Shown here piece by piece: positions 41,101-53,100 of a DNA stretch of 64,000 nucleotides (the stretch's first letter is position 1; each line of letters starts with the position of its first letter). Below the pieces are notes generated by a model that saw nothing but the letters and a program-made list of their open reading frames with translations, was not told where the DNA came from and did no database searches. Source of the stretch: Cyrtodaria siliqua (taxonomy: Eukaryota; Mollusca; Bivalvia; Adapedonta; Hiatellidae); NCBI GenBank assembly GCA_037043455.1, contig JAWPHD010004363.1:62001-126000 (forward strand), written 5' to 3'. The position numbers and the translations under genes were made by a program.

Positions 41101-44100
41101 AAATCAGTCTCTCGTGTTTTACACTTACTTGAGTTGCCCAATCAGTCTCTCTTGTTTTACAATTACTTGAGTTGCCCAATCAGACTCTTGTGTTTTACAC
41201 TAACTTTAGTTGTCCAATCGGTCTCTCGTGTTTTACACTTACCTGAGTTGCCCAATCAGTCTCTCGTGTTTTACATTACTTGAGTTGCCCAAACGGTCTC
41301 TCGTGTTTTACACTTACTTGAGTTGCCCAATCAGTCTCTCTTGTTTTACAATTACTTGAGATGCCCAATCAGCCTCTTGTGTTTTACACTAACTTTAGTT
41401 GTCCAATCGGTCTCTCGTGTTTTACACTTACTTGATTTGCCCAATCAGTCTCTCGTGATTTACACTTACTTGAGTTGCCCAATCAGTCTCTCTTGTTTTA
41501 CAATTACTTGAGTTGCCCAATCAGCCTCTTGTGTTTTACACTAACTTTAGTTGTCCAATCGGTCTCTCGTGTTTTACACTTACTTGAATTGCCCAATCAG
41601 TCTCTCGTGTTTTACACTTACTTGAGTTGCCCAATCAGTCTCTCTTGTTTTACAATTACTTGAGTTGCCCAATAAGCCTCTTGTGTTTTACACTAACTTT
41701 AGTTGTCCAATCGGTCTCTCGTGTTTTACACTTACTTGAGTTGCCCAATCAGTCTCTCGTGTTTTACATTACTTGAGTTGCCCAAACGGTCTCTTGTGTT
41801 TTACACTAACTTGAGTTGCCCAATCAGTCTCTCGTGTTTTACACTTACTTGAGTTGCCCAATCAGCCTCTTGTGTTTTACACTAACTTGAGTTGCCCAAT
41901 CAGTCTCTCGGGTTTTAACACTTACTTGAGTTGCCAAATCAGTCTCTCCTGTTTTACACTTACTTGAGTTTCCCAATCAGTCTCTCGTGTTTTACACTTA
42001 CTTGAGTTGCCCAATCAGTCTCTCTTGCTTTACACATACTTGAGTGGCCCAATCAGTCTCTTGTGTTTTTTTCACTTACTTGAGTTGCCCAATCAGTCTC
42101 TCATGTTTTACACTTACTTGAGTTGCCCAATCAGTCTCTCTTGCATTACACATACTTGAGTTGCCCAATCAGTCTCTCGTGTTTTACACTTACTTGAGTT
42201 GCCCAATCAGTCTCTCTTGCTTTACACATACTTGAGTTGCCCAATCAGTCTCTCGTGTTTTTTTCACTTACTTGAGTTGCACAATCAGTCTCATGTTCTA
42301 CACTTACTTGAGTCGCCCAATCAGTCTCTCTTGCTTTACACATACTTGAGTTGCCCAATCAGTCTCTCGTGTTTTACACTTACTTGAGTTGCCCAATCAG
42401 TTTCTCGATTTTTAGACTTACTTGAGTTGCCCAATCAGTCTCTCGTGTTTTACACTTACTTGAGTTGCCCAATCAGTCTCTCTTGCATTACACATACTTG
42501 AGTTGCCCAATCAGTCTCTCGTGTTTTACACTTACTTGAGTTGCCCAATCAGTCTCTCGTGTTTTACACTTACTTGAGTTGCCCAATCAGTCTCTCGTGT
42601 TTTACACTTACTTGAGTTGCCCAATCAGTCTCTCGTGTTTTACACTTACTTGAGTTGCCCAATCAGTCTCTCTTGCATTACACATACTTGAGTTGCCCAA
42701 TCAGTCTCTCGTGTTTTACACTTACTTGAGTTGCCCAATCAGTCTCTCTTGCTTTACACATACTTGAGTTGCCCAATCAGTCTCTCGTGTTTTTTTCACT
42801 TACTTGAGTTGCCCAATCAGTCTCATGTTCTACACTTACTTGAGTCGCCCAATCAGTCTCTCTTGCTTTACACATACTTGAGTTGCCCAATCAGTCTCTC
42901 GTGTTTTACACTTACTTGAGTTGCCCAATCAGTCTCTCGTGTTTTACACTTACTTGAGTTGCCCAATCAGTCTCTCGTGTTTTACACTTACTTGAGTTGC
43001 CCAATCAGTCTCTCTTGCATTACACATACTTGAGTTGCCCAATCAGTCTCTCGTGTTTTACACTTACTTGAGTTGCCCAATCAGTCTCTCTTGCTTTACA
43101 CATACTTGAGTTGCCCAATCAGTCTCTCGTGTTTTTTTCACTTACTTGAGTTGCCCAATCAGTCTCATGTTTTACACTTACTTGAGTCGCCCAATCAGTC
43201 TCTCTTGCTTTACACATACTTTAGTTGCCCAATCAGTCTCTCGATTTTTAGACTTACTTGAGTTGCCCAATCAGTCTCTCGTGTTTTACACTTACTTGAG
43301 TTGCCCAATCAGTCTCTCGTGTTTTACACTTACTTGAGTTGCCCAATCAGTCTCTCTTGCTTTACACATACTTGAGTTGCCCAATCAGTCTCTCGTGTTT
43401 TACACTTACTTGAGTTGCCCAATCAGTCTCTCTTGCTTTACACATACTTGAGTTGCCCAATCAGTCTCTCGTGTTTTTTTCACTTACTTGAGTTGCCCAA
43501 TCAGTCTCTCATGTTTTACACTTACTTGAGTCGCCCAATCAGTCTCTCTTGCTTTACACATACTTTAGTTGCCCAATCAGTCTCTCGTGTTTTACACTTA
43601 CTTGAGTTGCCCAATCAGTCTCTCGTGTTTTACATTACTTGAGTTGCCCAAACGGTCTCTCGTGTTTTACACTTACTTGAGTTGCCCAATCAGCCACTTG
43701 CGTTTTACACTAACTTTAGTTGTCCAATCAGTCTCTCGTGTTTTACACTTACTTGAGTTGTCCAATCAGTCTCTCGTGTTTTACACTTACTTCAGTTGCC
43801 CAATCAGTCTCTCGTGTTTTACACTTACTTGAGTTTCCCAATCAGTCTCTCGTGTTTTACACTTACTTCAGTTGCCCAATCAGTCTCTCGTGTTTTACAC
43901 TTACTTGAGTTGCCCAATCAGTTTCTCTTGCTTTACACATACTTGAGTTGCCCAATCAGTCTCTCGTGTTTTACACTTACTTGAGTTGCCCAATCAGTCT
44001 CTCGTGTTTTACACTTACTTGAGTTGCCCAATCAGTCTCTCGTGTTTTACACTTACTTGAGTTGTCCAATCAGTCTCTCGTGTTTTACACTTACTTGAGT

Positions 44101-47100
44101 TGCCAAATCAGTCTCTCGTGTTTTACATTACTTGAGTTGCCCAATCAGTCTCTCGTGTTTTACATAACTTAAGTTGCCCAATAGCCTCTCGTGTTTTACA
44201 CTTACTTGAGTTGCCCAATCAGCCTCTTGTATTTTACACTAACTTTAGTTGTCCAATCAGTCTCTCGTGTTTTACACATACTTGAGTTGCCCAATCAGTC
44301 TCTCGTGTTTTACATTACCTGAGTTGCCCAAACGGTCTCTCTTGTTTTACACTTACTTGAGTTGCCCAATCAGCCTCTTGTGTTTTACACTAACTGTAAT
44401 TGTCCAATCAGTCTCTCGTGTTTTGCATTACTTGAGTTGCCCAATCAGTCTCTCATGTTTTACAATTACTTGAGTTGCCCAATCAGCCTCTCGTGTTTTA
44501 CACTTACCTGAGTTGCCCAATCAGCCTCTTGTGCTTTACACTTACTTGAATTGCCCAATCAGTCTTGCGTGTTTTACACTTACCTGAGTTGCCCAATCAG
44601 CCTCCCACGTTTTACACATACTTGAGTTGCCCAATCAGTCTCTCATGTTTTACACTTACTTGAGTTGCCCAATCAGTCTCTCGTGTTTTACACTTACTTG
44701 AGTTGTCCAATCAATCTCTCATGCTTTACACTTACTTGAGTTGCCCAATCAGTCTCTTGTGTTTTACACTTACTTGAGTTGCCCAATCAGCCTCTTGGAT
44801 TTACACTTACCTGAGTTGCCCAATCAGCCTCTTGTGCTTTACACTTACTTGAGTTGTCCAATCAGTCATGCATGTTTTACACTTACCTAAGTTGCCCAAT
44901 CAGCCTCTCGTTTTTACACTTACTTGAGTCGCCCAATCAGTCTTGCATGTTTTACACTTACCTGAGTTGCCCGATCAGCCTCCCATGTTTTACACTTACC
45001 TGAGTTGCCCAATCAGCCTCTCGTGTTTTACACTTACTTGAGTTGCTCAATCAGTCTTGCGTGTTTTACACTTACCTGAGTTGCCCAATCAGCCTCTCGT
45101 GTTTTACACTTACTTGAGTTGCCCAATCAGATTCTCGTGTTTTACACTTACCTGAGTTGCCCAATCAATCTCTTGTGTTTTACACATACTTGAGTTGCCC
45201 AATCAGTTTCTCATGTTTTACAATTACTTGAGTTGCCCAATCAGTCTCTTGTGTTTTACACTTACTTGAGTTGCCCAAATCAGTCTCTTGTGATTTACAC
45301 TTACTTGAGTTGCCCAATCAGCCTTTCATGTTTCTCCTTCTCTACATATTCCTCTTCAGAGGGTGGGGCATTATCCCTGAGGGAATGAACAATAACAATT
45401 GTTACAAAACAAATTTTGCAATAACTTGACAAATGTCAAATGTGGAAGCCAGTAACAAGCTACATGTCACAGGGAGAAGCCAGTAACAAGCTACATTTCA
45501 CATTGAGAAGTCAGTAACAAGCTGCATGTCACATGGTGCATGGAGAAGCCAGTAACAAGCGGCATGTCACATAGAGAAGTCAGTAACAAGCCGCACATCA
45601 CTAGGAGAAGCCAGTTACAAACTGAATGTCACTAGAAACCATTAACAAGTTACACGTCACATGGAGATGCCAGTAACAAGTTACATGTCAAATGGAAAAG
45701 TCAGTAACAAGCCGCTTGTCACTTGGAGAAGCCAGTAACAAGTGACATGTCACATGGAGATGCCAGTAACAAGCTGCATGTCAAATGGAGAAGTCAGTAA
45801 CAAGTTACATACTTGTCACATGGAGATGCCAGTAACAAGTTACATACTTGTCACATGGAGATGCCAGTAACAAGCTGCATGTCAAATGGAGAAGTCAGTA
45901 ACAAGCTGCATTCACATGGATAAGTCAGTAACAAGTTACATGTCACACGAGAAGTCAGTAACAAGTAACAAGTTACATACGTGTCACTTGGAGATGCCAG
46001 TAACAAGCTGTATGTCAAATGGAGAAGTCAGTAACAAATTACATGTCACATTGAGATGCCAGTAACAAGTTGCATGTCAAATGGAGAAGTCACATGAAGA
46101 TGCCAGAAACAAGTCACATACTTGTCGCGTGGAGATGCCAGTAACAAGCTCCATGTAAAATGGAAAATTCAGTAACAAGCTGCATGTCACATGGAGAAGC
46201 CAGTAACAAGTTACATGTCACATGGAGATGCCAGTAACAAGTTACATGGAGAAGTCAATAACAAGTTACATGTTACATGGAGATGCCAGTAACAAGTCAC
46301 ATGGAGATGCCAGTGACAAGTTACATATCACATGGCAATGCCAGTAAAAAGTCACATGGAGATGCCAGTAACAAATTACATGTCACATGGAGATGCCAGT
46401 AAAAAGCTGCATGTCAAATGGAGAAATCAGTAAGAAGTTACATGCCACATGGAGATGCCAGTAATAAGCTGCATGTCAAATGGAGAGTTACATACTTGTC
46501 ACATGGAGATGCCAGTAACAAGCTGCATGTCAAATGGAGAAGTCAGCAACAAGTAACAAGTTACATACTTGTCACATGGAGATGCCAATAACATGTTACA
46601 TACTTGTCACATGAAGATGCCAGTAACAAGCTGCATGTCAAATTGAGAAGTCAGTAACAAGCCACATGCAACATGGAGAAACCAGTAACAAGTTACATGT
46701 AGATGCCAATAACAATCACATGGAGGGGCCAGTAACAAGTCAAATGTCACATGGAGATGCCAGTAACAAGTCACATGGAGATGCCAGTAACAAGTCACAG
46801 GGAGAAGACAATAACAAGTCACATGGAGATTCCAGTAACAAGTAACATGTCACATGGAGAAGCCAGTAACAAACTGCATGTCACATGGAGAAGCCAGTAA
46901 CAAGTTACATGTCACATTGAGAAGCCAGTAACAAGTTACACATTACATGGAGATGCCAGTCACAAATTACATGTCACATGAAATTGCCAGTAACAAGTAA
47001 TATGTCACATGGAGAAGTCCGTGGAGAAGCCAGTAACAAGTTACATGTCACATGGAGATTCCAGTAACAAGTTACATGTCATGTGGAGATGTCAGTAACA

Positions 47101-50100
47101 AGCAGCATGTCACATGGAAATGACAGTAACAAGTTACATGTCATGTGGAGATGCCAGTAACAAGTTACATACTTGTCACATAAATAAGCCAAAAACAAGT
47201 TCCATAGAGAAGTCATACATGGAAATGCCAGTAACAAATTACATGTCACCTGTAGATGTCAGTAATAAGCTGCCATGGAGAAGCCAGTCACAAGTTACAT
47301 GTCACATGTATATGCCAATAACAGTCACATGGAGAAGCCAGTAACGAGTCAAATGTCACATGGAGATGCCAGTAACAAGTTACATGGACATGCCAGTAAC
47401 AAGTCACTTGGAGAAGCCAGTAACAAGTCACATGGAGATTCCAGTAACAAGTAACATGTCACATGGAGAAGCCAGTAACAAACTGCATGTCACATGGAGA
47501 AGCCAGTAACAAGTTACATGTCACATGGAGAAGCCAGTAACAAGTTACACATCACATGGAGATGCCAGTAACAAATTACATGTCACAAGAAGTTGCCAGT
47601 AACAAGTAATATGTCACATTGAGAAGTCAGTAACAAAATGCATGTCGCATGGAGAAGCCAGTAACAAGTTACTTGTCACATGGAGATGCCAGTAACAAGT
47701 TACATGTCATGTGGAGACGTCACTAATAAGTTACATGTCACATATAAATGCCAGTAACAAGTTACATGTCATGTGGCAAGTTACATGTCATGTGGAGATG
47801 CCAGTAACAAGTTCCATACTTGTCACATAAATAAGCCAAACACAAGTTCCATAGAGAAGTCATACATGGAAATGCCAGTAACAAGTTACATGTCACCTGC
47901 AGATGTCAGTAATAAGCTGCCATGGAGAAGCCAGTCACAAGTTACATGTCACATGTAGATGCCAATAACAGTCACATGGAGAAGCCAGGAACAAGTCAAA
48001 TGTCACATGGAGATGCCAGTAACAAGTCACATGGAGATGCCAGTAACAAGTCACATGGAGAAGCCAGTAACAAGTCTCATGGAAATTTCAGTAACAAGTA
48101 ACATGTCACATGGAGAAGCCAGTAACAAACTGCATGTCACATGGAGAAGTCAGTAACAAGTTACACATCACATGGAGATGCCAGTAACAAATTACATGTC
48201 ACATGAAGTTGCCAGTAACAAGTTATAACTCACATGGAGAAGTCAGTTACAAAATGCATGTCACATGGAGAAGCCAGTAACAAGTTACATGTCACATGGA
48301 GATGCCAGTAACAAGTTACACATTACATGGAGATGCCAGTAACAAATTACATGTCACATGAAGTTGCCAGTAACAAGTAATATGTCACATGGAGAAGTCC
48401 GTAACAAAATGAATGTCGCATGGAGAAGCCAGTAACAAGTTACATGTCACATGGAGATGCCAGTAACAAGTTACATGTCACGTGGAGATGTCAGTAACAA
48501 GCAGCATGTCACATGGAAATGCCAGTAACAAGTTACATGTCACCTGGAGATGTCAGTAATAAGCTGCCATGGAGAAGCCAGTCAAAGGGGACATGTCACA
48601 TGGAGATGCCAGTAACAAGTTACATGTCATGTGGAGATCTCACTAATAAGTTACATGTCACATAGAAATGCCAGTAACAAGTTAAAGTCATGTGGAGATG
48701 CCAGTAACAAGTTACATACTTGTCACATAAATAAGCCAAAAACAAGTTCCATAGAGAAGTCATACTACTGTATTTTATAGAATTTTTTACATACTTGTAG
48801 TTTAAATCCTAGACCACATTGCAACATTCTCTGATGAGTATTTGAAAAATAATTTTTAAAATACTTTAAAATTCATTTTCCTGTCCTTTTTCCAGCTTTA
48901 TTCATTTCATTACTAAAATGTTAACTGCTTAAATATATCTTATGATTTACTTCTGGTATTTCTTCTTCTTTTCTAGCAATCGTTTTGCAGCATTCCCCTG
49001 TTGCTCAACAACATCCTTTGGGGGTTCTTCATACTGAAATGATTAAACAGGTACAGTGAGTTATTTCACTGGTCAGTTCTTCATATTGAAATGAATAAAG
49101 TTACAGTGAGTAATTTCACTGGTCGGTTCTTCATATTAAAATGATTAAACAGTTACAGTGAGTTATTTCACTGGTCAGTTCTTCATACTGAAATGATTAA
49201 ACAGTTACAGTGAGTTATTTCACTGGTCGGTTCTTCATATTAAAATGATTAAACAGTTACAGTGAGATATTTCACTGGGTGGGTCTTCATTCTGGAATGA
49301 TTAAACTGTTACAGTGAGTAATTCCACTGGTCGGTTCTTCATATTAAAATGATTAAACAGTTACAGTGAGTTATTTCAAGGATCGGTTCTTCATACTAAA
49401 ATGATTAAACAGTTACAGTGAGTTATTTAACTGGGTGGTTCTTCATTCTGAAATAATTAAACAGCAACAGGAGTTATTTCACTGGCAGGTTCTTCATACT
49501 GAATTGATTAAACAGTTACAGTGACTGAGTTATTTCACTGGCCGGTTCTTCATACTGAAATGATTAAAGTATTGAACAGTTAAGTTTATTTCACTAATTT
49601 AGGCTCCTTTATAAACATCGAAATTACTGAAATTTGACTGGTTGATTCTTCATACTTAAATCAGAGAACAGTTATTTCACTGGGGGATCTGGTATACACT
49701 TAACAGTCACCAAGTCAATGGAACCCATAATTATATAATAAGATATATTACGATCACATGTGTTCTAGCGCAAATTAAGTAAATTTAGTTTTAGAGATTA
49801 TGAATTTCAAAATTGATTTAAGACAGGAATCAATCTATCTTGAATGCATTCGCTTTTTTTCCCGTATTGAAGGGCCTGGACCTCTTCCCCTATTTATGAA
49901 AAAAAAAACTTTTACTAGAAACAAGGTGCTTGTCTAAACTTACTGCAAGATATCTGCTCCGCTGCTGTGGGGCCATCTTTTTCAGATCTCGCTCTTCAAG
50001 TTTCTTTCTGTTCTTTGCCTTAAATTTGTCATCTTCTTCACCTTCCTATATTGGAAAGAAAATAACTTTAGAAGAAACATTACACAGAAATTATATGAGG

Positions 50101-53100
50101 GATATGTAAGTACAGCCTTTTTCCCCCTTATATAAGTATTACCGATAACATGACCTTGTGAAAAAGTATGTTTTTTCCCCAATTCTGGTGTAAAAAAATC
50201 CATTGAATTGAAAGCAATTTAAATTTTGAAAAAAAATCAAGAAGAAGTGGACGGCAAGTACTCTGACTCAGTTACAGTTGACTCCAGGGTATCACAAGTA
50301 CACACATATTTTAACATTGCTGAATATAATTGCTGAAAAACTTTTGGCTAAAACTAGAGCCCCAAATAATAGACCCACTGGCACTCCCCTTCTTCTTATT
50401 CTTCTTCTTCCAGTTAAGGTCAGGATGCTCGAGAGAATGTACAGATGACCTGTGATGGGAGTGAGACAGCCGCCTCCTCCCTGGGTATTTACATTTAAAA
50501 ATCAGTATTTCAATATTAAAACTATGTACATGGCCAAATGAAGACTACTGAGTGGCTTGGAGAGAGTCGCCTGGAGTGTCCAAGGGCGACATTAAATTCC
50601 CCGATTGTAGTTGCATCGGTGACTAAAGTGGGTAGGTGGTGCCAGTCGATGATGGTCGAGGCATAGAAGGAGTTCTTTTATGCTCTGTTTGTTGCTGCAG
50701 GCTGTTGTAGACGATGATTGCCTCATGTGCGCCTGTCGTTGGGATGCAATATCTGGCTTGCCTCAAACTCTACAATACCATGCTGCATATCTTGAAAAGC
50801 TTAGAGAGTTGGTGGGTTCACCATCTGTTGGCTAGTGTATCCTAACCTAGGTCCTTTACCTTCCTTGGGATACATACTGGGGTCTTGTCTTGGTAGTCGT
50901 TGTGAGCAAGCGAGCTAGCCTTATCATGGCTTATGCCATATCAATGACCTACCAGAATCTGTCAAATCACAGGTACGACTCTTTGCAAAGGTGCATCAGA
51001 ACACTACAAATTCACATAACTTTAAAATTATTTGGCTGCTTTGTAGAAATGGGGCAAAAAACTTTTTTTTGTGTTTATTTTTTTAATTTTATACAACCAA
51101 ATACCGTAACAATTTGATTTGAAATGGCTGTGCTTACTGGCATAATTATGTTTTCTTTATTATTCTGTTAGTGTCAGTCGTCTTTTAAATAATCTTCGTG
51201 TAGAAAAGAACAGAATATTATTATTTTCAGCGAAATACGGCATCAAAATTCATGTAAGCCGCCATTTGTAAATAAAACATTCGTCTGGCAACCAGACTGG
51301 ATTTCGATTTAAGTTCAGAACTCCCGCAACCTTTTCGCGAAAAATACGGAGTTCTTTTGAAAACCCGTCAGCAAAGCGAAAATCTCGTGTAAACTGTAAT
51401 TTCACGAGATTGCAGATAAAGGAAGTCAAGAAGTCGTGTCACATCGACAACTGATCCTGTGCAAAAAAACAGGTACACTTTGGTCTTATCTCAATATAAA
51501 TATAGTTGGTACCCTTGTAAAAATGTTCGCGAATCGAACTTGATAATGAGTCGGACGAATGTTCCTTATTTGGGATAGTTTTTACTTACTGAAAACGTTC
51601 GGAAAGGGCACACACTGTCGGTCATGCCAGTGTCACTGGCAAGTTGACAAGCATGTCAAAATAAAGCCGTGATTGACGTAACACACTGAGACTCATCGAG
51701 CCAGGCCTAATATATTATATAATATTACTGTCGATTTTGGGTGGTTGAACCTGTTAGGTCGTGGTTCAGTGGTAGAGCGCCGAACTTCAGATCGAAAGGT
51801 CGTGGGTTCGATCCTCGCCATTGGCCATGTTATTTATCCTTGAGCAAGATAATTAATCCACATTGCTTAGTACTGGTTCTACCCAGGAAACCTGCACATA
51901 ATCTTCGAAAGTGGGTGTTGCAGTATCTAAGATAGATAGTTACCAAGCACATAACTGACCCCAGGCTAAAAAGCCTGCTGATCGTTTTGTTTCCTGTGTT
52001 GGAACAGTAAATGGTGACCACTAATGGAGATATAGCGCAGCTGACTGAAATCTCGTATGGCTTCGAGAAGTGGAAGGAATGACTGAAATCACGTATGGCT
52101 TCGAGAAGTGGAAGGAATCTCGATTTAGCGGTAGCTTTTTCTGAAGTATACCGATCATTGTTGGTGCTCTTTTGGGTAATTAAATATCCTTTCAAACGAA
52201 TGTCAACGTTTAATGTCTGTATCAATTAAGCGCTTTCCAATGCATTTCACAAGCGTCCTGGAGATGGTAATTTTTACTATTCATAATTTTGATGGAGCAT
52301 CATCAAAAAAACTGACCAATCAGTGACCAGAAATAAGACATAACAATACATTCTGGTAGGTGATAAACTCGGTCTTTATCCTTGATGTTCAACCAAGTTT
52401 ACTGTTAAAATTAAGGTATTTACAGTGTGATTATTTTGAAACCCTGCATATTTTATACACATTTATGCAAATTGATTCAAAATACGTATCTTTCAAAATC
52501 TAAACTTGAAAATTATCATTTTTTCCTCTGCCAAAGATTTTTATTTTACTATAGAACCCAAGGATAAAAACCGAGTAACACACTTTTTATCACCTAGTGA
52601 AAATAAGGTAAAATCTCAACATTTTGGCAATGCAAAATTATGAATAAGGTTTCATAGCTCATAGGATCTACATAGGTATATAACCATGTAAAAAACAATT
52701 AACTGAAGTGTCGCTATGTTGGATTCATGGCAGGTTGTTTATTGCGATCAAAAGATATAAAGGTTTCTCCAGTCAAAACAGCCAATTAGCCACGGGGTAC
52801 ATACCAACAACCCCGTGGCTAATTGGCTGTCCTAAGCAGGATATTTGTTTAGATCAAAGAGGCCATAAATCACAAACACTGGCCACACGTGGTGTCAACA
52901 CGCGTGTTGACACACGCGTGTTGACATCAGATTTATACACTATAATTGTGTGATATTTTTTAATTTTATTTATATTGTGCATTTATCAGTGAAACTAAAC
53001 GTTCATTCGGATTTGTAAAAAAAACAAATTATATTTAAAAAACGCGCAAGTCTGTTAAATGTTTCATTTTATTTAAAAAATAGTTAAACAAGTTGATTTA

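Noticed and set aside
41323..44473. Many 60-90 codon frames of the NQSLVFYTYLSCPISLSCF type
   Set aside because: Translations of the 38-bp array; they run opposite to the gene whose splice donor the array contains.
40625..45330. CRISPR array
   Set aside because: Regular 38-bp units but no unique spacers, in a eukaryotic intron; it is a minisatellite.
47114..48156. Open frames of the TCHMEMPVTSYM type
   Set aside because: Translations of the 31-bp array in intron sequence.
51590..51625. Alternative first exon of the coiled-coil gene (MTDSVCPFRTFS then gtaagt, phase 0)
   Set aside because: Phase would fit exon 2, but 12 residues from a chance ATG are weak. Exon 1 at 54348-54554 is longer, has an upstream in-frame stop and joins more naturally; RNA-seq could still reveal it.
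51755..51825. Functional tRNA gene
   Set aside because: A- and B-boxes are good but the acceptor stem does not pair and a SINE body follows directly.
51830..52225. 131-codon open frame on the - strand
   Set aside because: Overlaps the SINE and its tandem block antisense; no recognisable protein.
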